Below, in pieces: positions 41,038 to 50,513 of a stretch of 64,000 nt of DNA; positions within the stretch are counted from its first letter, which is position 1; every line of letters begins with the position of its first letter. The translations under genes were made by a program, and so were the position numbers. This DNA comes from CANDOC01 sp965261725 (GTDB taxonomy: Bacteria > Pseudomonadota > Gammaproteobacteria > Pseudomonadales > Endozoicomonadaceae). The notes below the pieces were generated by a model. It was not told the DNA's origin. It made no database searches and saw nothing but the letters and a program-made list of their open reading frames with translations. The DNA lies in the NCBI GenBank assembly GCA_965261725.1, contig CBDHDU010000002.1, positions 186,001 through 250,000 of the forward strand. Reading direction: 5' to 3'.

Positions 41038-41367
41038 ATGTATGAGAAGCATAAACCCTGTACTCACAACAAGATTTGTATTTGCTATTTGCTTTGGCTC
41101 CTGTCTTTCTTCTCTATGCCCGGTTATTCTGGCTATAAACTTTTAGCGGGTGGAACGTTGCCCAAGTTAGTTGTTGTAGGTGAGTTTCCCTGCCTGCTAA
41201 CTGATCTAGAGAAAAAGCTTCGCAACAACACCAGAGAAAAGCTGGAAACACAACATGCTGCGCGTTTGCATGTAGTAGGACGTGATGAGTTTTTCAGGCA
41301 GTTTGCCAGAGCCGGGCAATATGAAATGAATAGCCGACGAAAGCCGGCTATTCAGGTGACAGATTAA
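41038..41367 (+). CDS. Short secreted protein sharing a C-terminal module with its neighbour
   Basis: This protein of about 109 residues starts at the ATG at 41038 (an in-frame alternative lies at 40999) and has a hydrophobic segment suggesting a signal peptide. The C-terminal ~60 residues, 'LVVVGEFPCLLTDLEKKL' to 'VVGRDEFFRQFARAG', match the end of the previous protein in spacing and key residues (GEF, then DEF, then AG). It may be a decayed duplicate lacking the large Cys-rich part. Its TAA stop lies in the IS66 target duplication. Confidence 0.55.
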   Translation: MYEKHKPCTHNKICICYLLWLLSFFSMPGYSGYKLLAGGTLPKLVVVGEFPCLLTDLEKKLRNNTREKLETQHAARLHVVGRDEFFRQFARAGQYEMNSRRKPAIQVTD

Positions 41368-41370
41368 TTC

Positions 41371-42980
41371 GTAACTATTCAGCACCCAGCAAAGAGTGAC
41401 CGCAGTAATTCTTCATGGCTATAAGCAGGGCTTCAAAAACATTCTGCCCCTGCTTTCTCGCAGATGAAACATAACTTCGTATTCGGCAATACCATTTCGC
41501 CCCTTCCTCGCTTCTGATGCAGCCCGATATTTTTTGCTTCACCTTGCCATTTCTGATGTCTTGCTCGCTGCCATTATTGTCGAAGGGGATGTTGAGGTCG
41601 GTCATGAACCTCAAAGTTTCGTCCTTGTACTCCACCAACCGCTTAAACAAGTTGAACGCTTTCGTATTCTTGACTTTGTCACGCCCCAACCGTTGCCGTA
41701 CTCGTTCCATATAGTCGGCTTCTTCCGCTTGCGCCCTTTTTGCTGTTCGCTCGAACAGTGAAGAGATACGCTGGCGGATGGATTCCGGCATCGCCTTCAT
41801 TCCCAGCTTTCTAAAACCATTGCTGAGGTGACAGGCCAGTCTCAGCAGCCGCTGAAGACGAGCCGCAAGATAGTTGCAGTCGCGATCAACGACACCCTGT
41901 AACTCCCTCAGGTGGTGGGCATTGCAGAGTACATGAGCCGCAGCATAGCGGAAGTAAACCTTGTAGTGGTCATGAACCAGTATCCCGGCAAAGGTCAGCA
42001 AAATACCCATCGTCTCTATGGCGGAATGTCCTTTACTCAAGTCCAGATGATAGTACGTCCACTTGTCAGTACGCAGGACATGCATCCACCACAGCGCTCC
42101 GGCTACTCTCATGCCTGTTTCATCAGCGCCTGCAATGGGTTCAACCTTAAGGGCGTCACTAATTGCCTGCTCAGTGCTGGCTAACCGGTCATAAGCATTG
42201 CTCTGGAAGGTGCAGATGGAACCCGGACTGACTTCCAATCCGAAAATATCCATGAAGAACTGGGAGGCACGCTTGCAAGGTATAAGTTGATACTGACAAA
42301 GATACACGGCCAGCGCCTGAGTCACCGGTCCATACTGCACGTGAGCATCAACTCCTTCAGGGAAACGGGCTTGTGTCATGTGACCGCAGCGGCACTCTTT
42401 GATTTCGGCCACATGGGCTGTCACTTCAAAGTGACCAAAACGACCCGGTTCAAATACTTGCCTTTCAACCAACTTGGCAATGTTTGCAGAGTGCAGGGAC
42501 TGATGGCACTTCTCACAGTCTATAACCGGGTGATATTGGGTGCGGTCAGTGTCAGCGACTTGCTGAAGCGTTGAACCTTTGTGACCTTTCTGACCGCCGG
42601 GCTTTCGACCAGACCTCTGTCGTAAGCTTTTTGGGTTAGGTTTGTCGTCTTGTGGCTCACCCTCCACCGTGGCAGATGAGTCTTTCTGTTTGGCAGCAGG
42701 CTTTGCATAACCGTCTGTAGAGGGAGGCTTACTGCTGTTCCGGCTGTTGATGTTGAGTCTGTCCGCGAGTTCCTTATTTTCTGTTTCCAGTTTCGCTACC
42801 TGATCGCCCAGGCCACCGATCTGCTCTTGCTGATCATTTACGATAGCAAGGAGGGTGACGATAATCTGAAACTCGGGATCAAGTTGACTCATAACAAGCG
42901 TTGGTCAGAGAAGAACTGTATTTGAAAATGACACAAAATCACGAAAATACCAGCTTATTGTGAGGGTGCTGAATAGTTAC
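41371..42980 (-). mobile_element. Complete IS66-family insertion sequence with 8-bp target duplication
   Basis: The 1610-bp element ends in perfect 17-bp inverted repeats GTAACTATTCAGCACCC. ATTAATTC is duplicated at 41363-41370 and 42981-42988, the 8-bp size normal for IS66. It carries only the large transposase gene, without the small tnpA and tnpB, as in the ISBst12 subgroup. Confidence 0.92.
41375..42892 (-). CDS. IS66-family transposase
   Basis: This 505-residue transposase has an N-terminal coiled coil ('LGDQVAKLETENKELADRL'), then 'NSRNSSKPPSTDGY', a Cys-rich zinc region ('CEKCHQSL', 'CRCGHMTQARFP') and the DDE core ('AGADETGMRVAGALWWMHV', 'VHDHYKVYF', 'NNGSEQDIRNGKVKQKISGCIRS'). It seems intact. 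Confidence 0.93.
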   Translation of the reverse strand: MSQLDPEFQIIVTLLAIVNDQQEQIGGLGDQVAKLETENKELADRLNINSRNSSKPPSTDGYAKPAAKQKDSSATVEGEPQDDKPNPKSLRQRSGRKPGGQKGHKGSTLQQVADTDRTQYHPVIDCEKCHQSLHSANIAKLVERQVFEPGRFGHFEVTAHVAEIKECRCGHMTQARFPEGVDAHVQYGPVTQALAVYLCQYQLIPCKRASQFFMDIFGLEVSPGSICTFQSNAYDRLASTEQAISDALKVEPIAGADETGMRVAGALWWMHVLRTDKWTYYHLDLSKGHSAIETMGILLTFAGILVHDHYKVYFRYAAAHVLCNAHHLRELQGVVDRDCNYLAARLQRLLRLACHLSNGFRKLGMKAMPESIRQRISSLFERTAKRAQAEEADYMERVRQRLGRDKVKNTKAFNLFKRLVEYKDETLRFMTDLNIPFDNNGSEQDIRNGKVKQKISGCIRSEEGAKWYCRIRSYVSSARKQGQNVFEALLIAMKNYCGHSLLGAE

Positions 42981-42981
42981 A

Positions 42982-44004
42982 TTAATTCTGTTCCAGAGAT
43001 TCCAGAATCCTGCGGTAACTTTCCATCCGTGCTGGAAGAATATCCCCGTCATCCAGAGCCTGACGGATTGCACAGCCAGGCTCTTTTTCATGAGCACAGT
43101 CGCGGAACCGGCAATATCCCAGAAATGGTCGAAAATCCCGAAAGCCATTAATCAGTTCTTCAGCATCAATATGCCACAAACCAAATTCCCGGATTCCGGG
43201 AGAGTCGATCAGCATACCGCCCGCCGGGAAGTGGAACAGTTTTGCGGCGGTGGTGGTATGAGTTCCTTTTCCTGTCACTTCAGACAATGCACCCACACGG
43301 GTATCCACACCGGGAAGCAATACATTCACCAGTGATGATTTACCAACACCGGACTGGCCGACAAATACACTGATATGTTCATTCAGCAGTGATTTGATTT
43401 CATCCAGCCCGTCTTCGGATTTGGTTGATGCGCGCAGCACACGGTAACCGATACCTTCATAAACACTCATCATGTTATCGAGGTGTTTACGGTTTTCATC
43501 ATTGATAAGATCAGTCTTGTTCAGCAGGATAACCGGTTCAATATCAACAGTTTCAGCGGCAACCAGATAGCGGTCAATCAGGTTGGCATGTGGTGTGGGC
43601 ACCGGTGATACCACAATCACGATGTAATCAATATTGGCGGCAACCGGCTTTAGTTGGTTACGCATATCCGGGCGGGATAATAGTGAGTTACGAGGCTGCA
43701 ATGCCACAACAACGCCCGTCTGCCCTTCAGCACCGGCACGCCAGATAACCTGATCTCCGGTCACCAGCGGTGGCAGATTGGTGCGCAGATGGCAGCGGTA
43801 AATTTCTCCGGGGGAGCCCAGTGGTTCAATATCCAGCTGACTGCCGTAATGGGCAATAACCAGCCCTTCCTGCTCTGAACCCAGTTCTCCGGCACTTAAC
43901 TGTTCTTCAGCTTTCTGTTCACGCTTGGCAGCGCGGGCGGCACGTTCATCCTGAACTTTCTGGATTCGCCAGCTCTGGCGACGGGTGAGTTTACGTTTGC
44001 TCAT
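42982..44004 (-). CDS. rsgA: Ribosome small-subunit-dependent GTPase A
   Basis: This circularly permuted GTPase of about 340 residues helps 30S ribosome maturation. It has an OB-fold N-terminal domain, then G4 'LNKTDL', G1 'GQSGVGKSSLVN', G3 'DSPG' and a zinc-binding 'CRFRDCAHEKEPGC' at the C-terminus. The start at 44004 (MSKRKLTRRQ) fits the family. The TAA stop lies inside the IS66 target duplication, so the element just misses the reading frame. Divergent from orn, as in E. coli. Confidence 0.94.
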   Translation of the reverse strand: MSKRKLTRRQSWRIQKVQDERAARAAKREQKAEEQLSAGELGSEQEGLVIAHYGSQLDIEPLGSPGEIYRCHLRTNLPPLVTGDQVIWRAGAEGQTGVVVALQPRNSLLSRPDMRNQLKPVAANIDYIVIVVSPVPTPHANLIDRYLVAAETVDIEPVILLNKTDLINDENRKHLDNMMSVYEGIGYRVLRASTKSEDGLDEIKSLLNEHISVFVGQSGVGKSSLVNVLLPGVDTRVGALSEVTGKGTHTTTAAKLFHFPAGGMLIDSPGIREFGLWHIDAEELINGFRDFRPFLGYCRFRDCAHEKEPGCAIRQALDDGDILPARMESYRRILESLEQN

Positions 44005-44169
44005 AGGGGAGGACGACTGGAAAGAATCCAAATAGTGAGTTGAGGTCTAGTACTTTAGGGCTAGTTTGCATGGGTATCCTGCCGGGATTATGATGAACCA
44101 TAGCATTTTTATCAATCTATCACTGACGGCTCTGTTTGAGTCAACTACTGTTTGCCGGGAAGCGTCTTC

Positions 44170-44715
44170 ATGTCTAAAGCTGATAATCTGGTCTGGATTG
44201 ATCTGGAAATGACCGGCCTTGATCCTGAAACAGACCGTATTATTGAAATTGCGACCCTCGTTACGGATGCTGATCTGAATGTGCTGGAAGAAGGCCCTGT
44301 GATCGCAGTTCACCAGTCAGATGAATGTCTGGCACAAATGAATGAATGGTGCGTCAAAACCCATGGTGATACCGGCCTGACTGACCGGGTACGGGCCAGT
44401 AAGGTATCTGAAGCCGAAGCTGAAAAACAGACACTGGAATTCCTGCGTAAATGGCTGGAGCCGGGTGCCTCACCTCTGTGCGGTAACAGTATCGGTCAGG
44501 ATCGTCGCTTTCTGGTGAAATATATGCCGGAGCTGAACAACTACTTCCACTACCGCAATATCGATGTCAGCACTCTGAAAGAACTGGTACGCCGCTGGAA
44601 GCCTTCAATCATGGGGGGCTTTACCAAGGCTGGTACCCACAAGGCACTTGATGATATTCGTGAATCGTTGGGAGAATTGCAGTACTACCGTGAAAACTTT
44701 CTTGATCTATCATAG
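44170..44715 (+). CDS. orn: Oligoribonuclease
   Basis: This 181-residue DEDDh 3'-5' exonuclease degrades 2-5 nt RNA and pGpG. The motifs are 'WIDLEMTGLDPETDRIIEIA' (ExoI), 'CGNSIGQDRRFL' (ExoII) and 'HKALDDIRESL' (ExoIII). The ATG at 44170 gives the same length as the E. coli enzyme. The TAG stop lies in the target duplication of the downstream IS4-like element, so the gene is intact. Confidence 0.95.
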   Translation: MSKADNLVWIDLEMTGLDPETDRIIEIATLVTDADLNVLEEGPVIAVHQSDECLAQMNEWCVKTHGDTGLTDRVRASKVSEAEAEKQTLEFLRKWLEPGASPLCGNSIGQDRRFLVKYMPELNNYFHYRNIDVSTLKELVRRWKPSIMGGFTKAGTHKALDDIRESLGELQYYRENFLDLS

Positions 44716-44734
44716 TTCAATACTCTGGACACTT

Positions 44735-45721
44735 TCATGCAGCGATAGCACCATAGCTGCTGAACTCCTGATATGCGCCCATGACTTTTCTATCATTCAT
44801 GGTCAATCCTAACTTTTCAAAAACTCTGCACATCAAGTGTTGGTTGAACAAACGACGTTTCCAGCTCGTAATTGAGATCACCGTTTTGCCTGTGGTACCT
44901 TTTTCTTCCCGATCAGCCAGTTTGAGCAGATTAAGGGCAGAGAATGAAGCATTAATCTGAGTATGAATCGCCTGCTTATTACATGACTGGCAATCTATCA
45001 GGCCTGTATATTGCTTGGCATCCCGGAATACAAACTCAATTTGAAAGCGAGCTTTGTAATATTTGAAGATAGTCATTGCGTCCAGCCCTGTATCTGTTGA
45101 GTAAATCAGGGCTATGCCTATCTTGTTTTTTTGCTGCACCCTCAGCATCACAACCCGAATGTGACGCTTCAGGCATTTGGAATGAACGATGGCAGTATAA
45201 ACCTCTTCTCCGGCTTCTAACTGACCTACGTGTTCAAACCGGTTCAAGTCTTTTTCGAGATTCACTTTGCCGTCGTAAAGTTTTGGACGACCTTGCCCTG
45301 AGTATGAGCCGTTATAGAGCCACTTCAGGTCGGCATCTGTTCTTAACTTCCCAACAATCTGTAAACCCGCAGCAAGGACTGCGGACACGAATTTTTCCTT
45401 GAAATAGTAGGCGTCCACAGCCAGATAGATTACCCCCATAGCAAGAAGATCTCCGGCCAGTTTCAAAACTTGCTCAGCGTAAAGGTCAACACGGGTTTTA
45501 TCTTTCTCGTCCAGCGTCTGCCGGGCATCAAGCGCATAAGCCGTATTGGACTGCAAATCAACAACACCAAGCAAAGATAGCTCAAGCCCTCGCTCTGATT
45601 GACCTGTGCAGCCACGCCAAAACATGCCAAGGCCATCGGTCTTCTTGCCACTTTTGGTCATAAAGCTGGCATCGAGCGCTGCGATTTTCTCTTTGGACGT
45701 TAACAGTACGCCGGACAGCAT
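44735..45721 (-). CDS. IS4-like transposase, main C-terminal part
   Basis: The 328 residues hold the catalytic core: 'IAALDASFMTKSGKKTDGLGMFWRG', 'VIYLAVDAYYFKEKF' and 'KARFQIEFVFRDAKQYTGL', the Y(2)R(3)E(6)K-like signature of IS4 transposases. The N-terminal part is in a separate frame at 45721-45927. Joining requires a -1 shift at TTTTTTAAAC. Alone it would lack the DNA-binding start. Confidence 0.82.
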   Translation of the reverse strand: MLSGVLLTSKEKIAALDASFMTKSGKKTDGLGMFWRGCTGQSERGLELSLLGVVDLQSNTAYALDARQTLDEKDKTRVDLYAEQVLKLAGDLLAMGVIYLAVDAYYFKEKFVSAVLAAGLQIVGKLRTDADLKWLYNGSYSGQGRPKLYDGKVNLEKDLNRFEHVGQLEAGEEVYTAIVHSKCLKRHIRVVMLRVQQKNKIGIALIYSTDTGLDAMTIFKYYKARFQIEFVFRDAKQYTGLIDCQSCNKQAIHTQINASFSALNLLKLADREEKGTTGKTVISITSWKRRLFNQHLMCRVFEKLGLTMNDRKVMGAYQEFSSYGAIAA

Positions 45722-45927
45722 CAGGCAGTTGAGTTTAAAAAATCGAAGGTCCGGCGATACCAGCGTCTGAATCGTTTTTCACTCATGGAGGAGTAACGGC
45801 TCATGTTGCAGAAAGTGGCTTTACCCTGAACGATAATGAGCGTGATAAGCAATTGGAAGATGAATGTTTTTTGGGGCTTTTTGACCTTGGACATCTTGCC
45901 CAGAGCGGTCTTTACTATGTTATCCAT
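45721..45927 (-). CDS. IS4-like transposase, N-terminal part
   Basis: The 68 residues 'FQLLITLIIVQGKATFCNMSRYSSMSEKRFRRWYRRTFDF' match the start of this transposase type. The TGA stop overlaps the ATG of the downstream frame by one base. A T TTA AAC heptamer, a known -1 slippery sequence, lies 12 bases before the stop. Either it shifts to make the full transposase, or one T was lost from an ancestral T7. Confidence 0.75.
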   Translation of the reverse strand: MDNIVKTALGKMSKVKKPQKTFIFQLLITLIIVQGKATFCNMSRYSSMSEKRFRRWYRRTFDFLNSTA

Positions 45928-46076
45928 GAGAGGAAAGTGGCAGCGAGCATAGAGGGTTTGGCTTCTCTATTATCGCTATTTTCTCTCATGGTCACTTTCG
46001 TCTGAAAACTGTCCACAGTATTGATAGTTGTCTGTCTGATTTTAGTTCGACAGACCTTATAGGTTCTTCCCGATGA

Positions 46077-48101
46077 TTAAAGTACAAGCCTTCTCCGGCG
46101 CTTTTTCGTTTGATTCAAACGCTTTTTAGCAGGTGCACCTTCTTGCCTGGGTTTGTGAGTCGGTGGGGGCAGAGCGGCACATTGCCCTTCAGAAAGAGGG
46201 CGTTTTCTTTTTAAGGCGGCAGTGGAACGAGATTTGCCCTGTCTGGCATGTCTAGTTGAAGGCTTGCTAACTGAAGGTTCAATTGCTGAAGGTTCAATTG
46301 CTGAAGGTTCAATTGCTGAAGGTTCAATTGCGTGTTGAGCGCTGACGGAAGAGTGATGAAAGTCGTGCAAGTATTGTCTTGCTGCGCGAACAGTATCAGC
46401 TGTCCAGCTGATAGTAGCTGAGTACTCTTCAAATTTGCCACCTGTCAGTACGGGCAACTTATGGTCTTTGAGCATTCTGGCCTGATTCCAGAATTTATTT
46501 TGAGCTTTTGATGGATCTTCAAACCATTGCTTCAACCTTGTTTTTGCAATACCTATAGCTTGGTGACTCAAGGCCAGAGTAACTTGAGCTAATACAACTT
46601 TGGGCATCTTGATGTTACTGTCAGAAGCTGCAAGTCGGCATGTGATCTCGCTTACGGTCACGCTGGTCCAGTCACCTTTACTGTGGCTGCTTTTAAATTG
46701 AATAGCATCCTCTGATGTATATACGAATCCGGGCACCTGAGCCTTTTTAAGCAGTTTTGCCTGAGCTGAAGGCTGGCATGATTGATGCTCAATAATCCAT
46801 GTCTTGAACTCATTTTGAGCTTCCTGAAGTTTGTTACTTGTTAGCAGTAGTTTGATATGTGACGGGTTTGCTTGGGTCGGTAACGGCAAACTATCTGTTC
46901 CCGCGAGTGAGTTGGGTTGACACTCGTGCTGGTCGGCGTTATTGAGATCGAGCTCAATCCTGACGATGTGCACTGCTCGTGCATTCCAGTGTTTATATGT
47001 TGAGCTGTTGTTGAATTGGCCACTGTTGAACAAAGGGACTTTTGTTCGCTTGAGAGTATTAGCAACGGCACTTGTTGGTTGCTTTGTCGTTGTCGGGTGG
47101 GCAAGCCACGATTTCAATCGTTTCTTGGCAATTGCTTCTTTTTTGAATTGCAATGCAAGAGTGATTTCTGAGGGGGTTGCACTTAGCTCGCTTTCACGAA
47201 GTTCACAGTCCTCGGCAATCAGGCGGACAAGTGTTGGAGCCCAGTTTTTGGCGGTACAACCATTGAAAACAGCAGGCATTTTGCATTTTCTGAGTGATGA
47301 TGCAAGATTGTAACAATCAGGGTGTTTGGGATCGTATCGTTCAGAGATATAGCGTTTGAGTTTAAAGTCAGAGCTTCCGTCTTTATGGCTGTCAGATTTT
47401 ATAATTTCTGCTGGGAGGTCTGTATACTTTCGATGTGGCTTCTCAGATCCGCAGGCTCGGCGTACCAGTGCCGCTTTCCATACAGTGTGCAGGATGATTT
47501 CGCCATTGATTAATACAGGCACACCAGCAGACCTGAGACATTCTGCAGTAGCGCCGGGATTACAATCCGTTCGTTCAGCAAAATATGTTTGCAGATCCGC
47601 GGCGGCCTTTTGTAGCTGGTCTTTTTTTATGTATTCCCTGATTTTAACCAAGGAAGTGGTAGTCATATTCCGCTGTTTGTAAGGCTTTCCGATACAGAGG
47701 AATACGTGCTTCAGAGACCATGACCCTTTTTTTCGTTTACCTTTAACGATAACAGGAACTTTCCACCGTTTCAGCGTTGCCGCAACAGCGACATAGTCAC
47801 CGGGAGTGTAACGATTTATCAAAATTTTCAGTTTCTGGTGTGCTATTCGATACTTTCTCTTTCGGACCGCATCCAGGATGCTTTGGCGTATGTCTGTATG
47901 GGGTGACTTAGGGATAGGTGCACAATCCAGAAACTCGCGCACAAGCGCTACTCCCCAGCTTACTCGATGAGAACTTTCTGGGACAGGTAAATTATGTCGT
48001 TTGAATGCTTTGAGGAGTGAATGGAACTGAGTATTAGCGGCTGATGTTCTCAGCAACATTTTTAGTTGACTTTTGGCTTCAAGCCAACGACCCGCAACCA
48101 T
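46077..48101 (-). CDS. Unknown protein of seven degenerate HTH-like repeats with basic C-terminus
   Basis: The 674-residue product has seven ~80-residue repeats with centres LKRxxVPV at about residues 33, 110, 189, 270, 350, 450 and 544. Each is followed by a Trp 11-28 residues later (W49, W128, W208, W287, W372, W478, W566) and then a helix. The core resembles the helix-turn-helix of the serine-recombinase 'Recombinase' domain (A..LN..G.PT....W....V). The C-terminus has four AIEPS repeats (591-610) and basic clusters KRKR (631-634) and KKRRRR (666-671) like nuclear localisation signals. I know no family. Frame and repeat homology extend upstream of the ATG, so it is probably the second part of the gene at 48137-49006. 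Confidence 0.6.
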   Translation of the reverse strand: MVAGRWLEAKSQLKMLLRTSAANTQFHSLLKAFKRHNLPVPESSHRVSWGVALVREFLDCAPIPKSPHTDIRQSILDAVRKRKYRIAHQKLKILINRYTPGDYVAVAATLKRWKVPVIVKGKRKKGSWSLKHVFLCIGKPYKQRNMTTTSLVKIREYIKKDQLQKAAADLQTYFAERTDCNPGATAECLRSAGVPVLINGEIILHTVWKAALVRRACGSEKPHRKYTDLPAEIIKSDSHKDGSSDFKLKRYISERYDPKHPDCYNLASSLRKCKMPAVFNGCTAKNWAPTLVRLIAEDCELRESELSATPSEITLALQFKKEAIAKKRLKSWLAHPTTTKQPTSAVANTLKRTKVPLFNSGQFNNSSTYKHWNARAVHIVRIELDLNNADQHECQPNSLAGTDSLPLPTQANPSHIKLLLTSNKLQEAQNEFKTWIIEHQSCQPSAQAKLLKKAQVPGFVYTSEDAIQFKSSHSKGDWTSVTVSEITCRLAASDSNIKMPKVVLAQVTLALSHQAIGIAKTRLKQWFEDPSKAQNKFWNQARMLKDHKLPVLTGGKFEEYSATISWTADTVRAARQYLHDFHHSSVSAQHAIEPSAIEPSAIEPSAIEPSVSKPSTRHARQGKSRSTAALKRKRPLSEGQCAALPPPTHKPRQEGAPAKKRLNQTKKRRRRLVL
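46271..46330 (-). repeat. Four perfect 15-bp tandem repeats
   Basis: CTGAAGGTTCAATTG is repeated exactly four times. On the coding (minus) strand it encodes AIEPS four times in the linker before the basic tail. Copy number can change without a frame shift. Confidence 0.9.
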
Positions 48102-48136
48102 TGATTTTTTTGCCTGAAGCAGATGATGACCAAGAG

Positions 48137-49006
<870 letters not shown>

Positions 49007-49229
49007 AAATAGCTTGGATACATACTGTTATTTGAGATATTTTCCGGATGTAATTGCAGAGAGTGTATTATTCTGGCACAAGGCGGAATATTTCCCAGTC
49101 CGATTACAAAGTTTTATAGCTAGGGGCTGTTGAAGTTTGCTCGTGTGCTCAGCTAAAGCCAGCGGCTCCATTAGCAATAGATTTCCTCAATTCCTCTTGT
49201 TTTTATTCACAAGCCAAAGTATTACTGGC

Positions 49230-50324
49230 TCAGTCGGAGCTGCTGCCCAGATGTTCCTGCAAAAAAGCATAGTCATGCTGAGCCAGTGCCCACATAGTAT
49301 GCTCTCTGACTATTTCAGATGGGTAGTTGAGGCGTTGCTTCAGGGTCTGTATAACTTTGGCTGATGTTGGAGCGTTTCCAAGTCCTACCGCAAGATTTCT
49401 CAACCAGCCTTCAAAACCCGTACGCCGAATAGGAGAACCTACAGTTCGTTCCAGAAACTCCTCTTCAGTCCAGAGAAAAAGATCAGCCAGTTCACTGGAA
49501 TCGAGTTTATGGCGGGGCAGGAAATCTGTCTCACCACTGAACTTCGCAAACTTGTTCCAGGGACAGACCAGCTGACAATCATCACAACCAAAAACCCGGT
49601 TACCCATTAATGGCCTGAGTTCTTCCGGAATAGAGCCGGTATTTTCAATGGTCAGATAAGAAATACACTTACGTGCATCGAGTTTATGTGGCGCGATGAA
49701 AGCCTTGGTCGGACACAGATCAAGACAGGCATGACAGCTACCACAGTGAACCTTGGTTTGAGGTTCATCAACCGGCAAAGGCAGATCGGTAAACAATTCA
49801 CCGAGAAAGAAAAATGAACCGGCTTTGTGATTCAGTAGCATCGTATTCTTGCCAATCCACCCCAGCCCGGCACGCATCGCTACAGCACGTTCCAGCACCG
49901 GCGCACTGTCAACAAAAGCCCGGTAGCCATAGGAGCCAATAGCTTCTTCGATACGTTTTCCCAGTTGAGTAATACGTTTCCGAATCAACTTGTGATAATC
50001 ACGCCCTAATGCATAACGGGAGATATAGGCTTTACTTTTATCTTGTAGCATCTGAACCTGACGGGTGTCGGCAGGTAGATAATCCATACGGACCGAGATG
50101 ATACGCAGAGTGCCGGGTACCAGTTCATCGGGTCTGGAGCGCTTGTTGCCATGGGCAGCCATCCAGTCCATATCTCCATGCAAACCCTCCTCAAGCCAGC
50201 GTTTAAGGTGGGCTTCATGGTCACTCAGGTCTATATCTGTAATACCTGCATCCTGAAAACCCAGTTCCCGGCTCCATTGTTTTATATTGAGAGCCAGCGC
50301 CTGAAGCTCACTGCTTGAGAACAT
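49230..50324 (-). CDS. queG: Epoxyqueuosine reductase
   Basis: This protein of about 364 residues performs the last step of queuosine synthesis in tRNA using cobalamin and two 4Fe-4S clusters. Ligands are in 'CGSCHACLDLCPTKAF' and 'CDDCQLVCPWN'. 'VSRYALGRDYHKLIRKRI' is in the substrate region. The frame extends to 50480, but I start at the Met at 50324 (MFSSSELQALALNIKQ), which matches the normal N-terminus; the upstream 52 residues lie over the nnr promoter region. Divergent from nnr, a common arrangement in gammaproteobacteria. Confidence 0.92.
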   Translation of the reverse strand: MFSSSELQALALNIKQWSRELGFQDAGITDIDLSDHEAHLKRWLEEGLHGDMDWMAAHGNKRSRPDELVPGTLRIISVRMDYLPADTRQVQMLQDKSKAYISRYALGRDYHKLIRKRITQLGKRIEEAIGSYGYRAFVDSAPVLERAVAMRAGLGWIGKNTMLLNHKAGSFFFLGELFTDLPLPVDEPQTKVHCGSCHACLDLCPTKAFIAPHKLDARKCISYLTIENTGSIPEELRPLMGNRVFGCDDCQLVCPWNKFAKFSGETDFLPRHKLDSSELADLFLWTEEEFLERTVGSPIRRTGFEGWLRNLAVGLGNAPTSAKVIQTLKQRLNYPSEIVREHTMWALAQHDYAFLQEHLGSSSD

Positions 50325-50513
50325 GGCTCTGCTTGGTATGATCTCGGGTTGTACGGACTGCTGTACTGAATCGATCTTGCTCAAGGGCGATATAATGCGG
50401 TTGTGTTGCCGTGGGAGTTCAGTTCTCATCGTCCGGCGTGACGAAAACGGCTGTTTATTTGGCCGCTTATGGCTGTTCACCGCACATAGCGGTTTCCGGG
50501 AGGAACTGAAAGT

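Larger units (their letters stand above)
44718..46023 (-). mobile_element. IS4-like insertion sequence with 6-bp target duplication
   Basis: The 1306-bp element is bounded by inverted repeats, left CAATACTCTGGACACTTT and right (read inward) CAATACTGTGGACAGTTT, with ATAGTT duplicated at 44712-44717 and 46024-46029. The transposase reading frame is split in two at a T6 tract (see the two coding entries). Confidence 0.87.
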
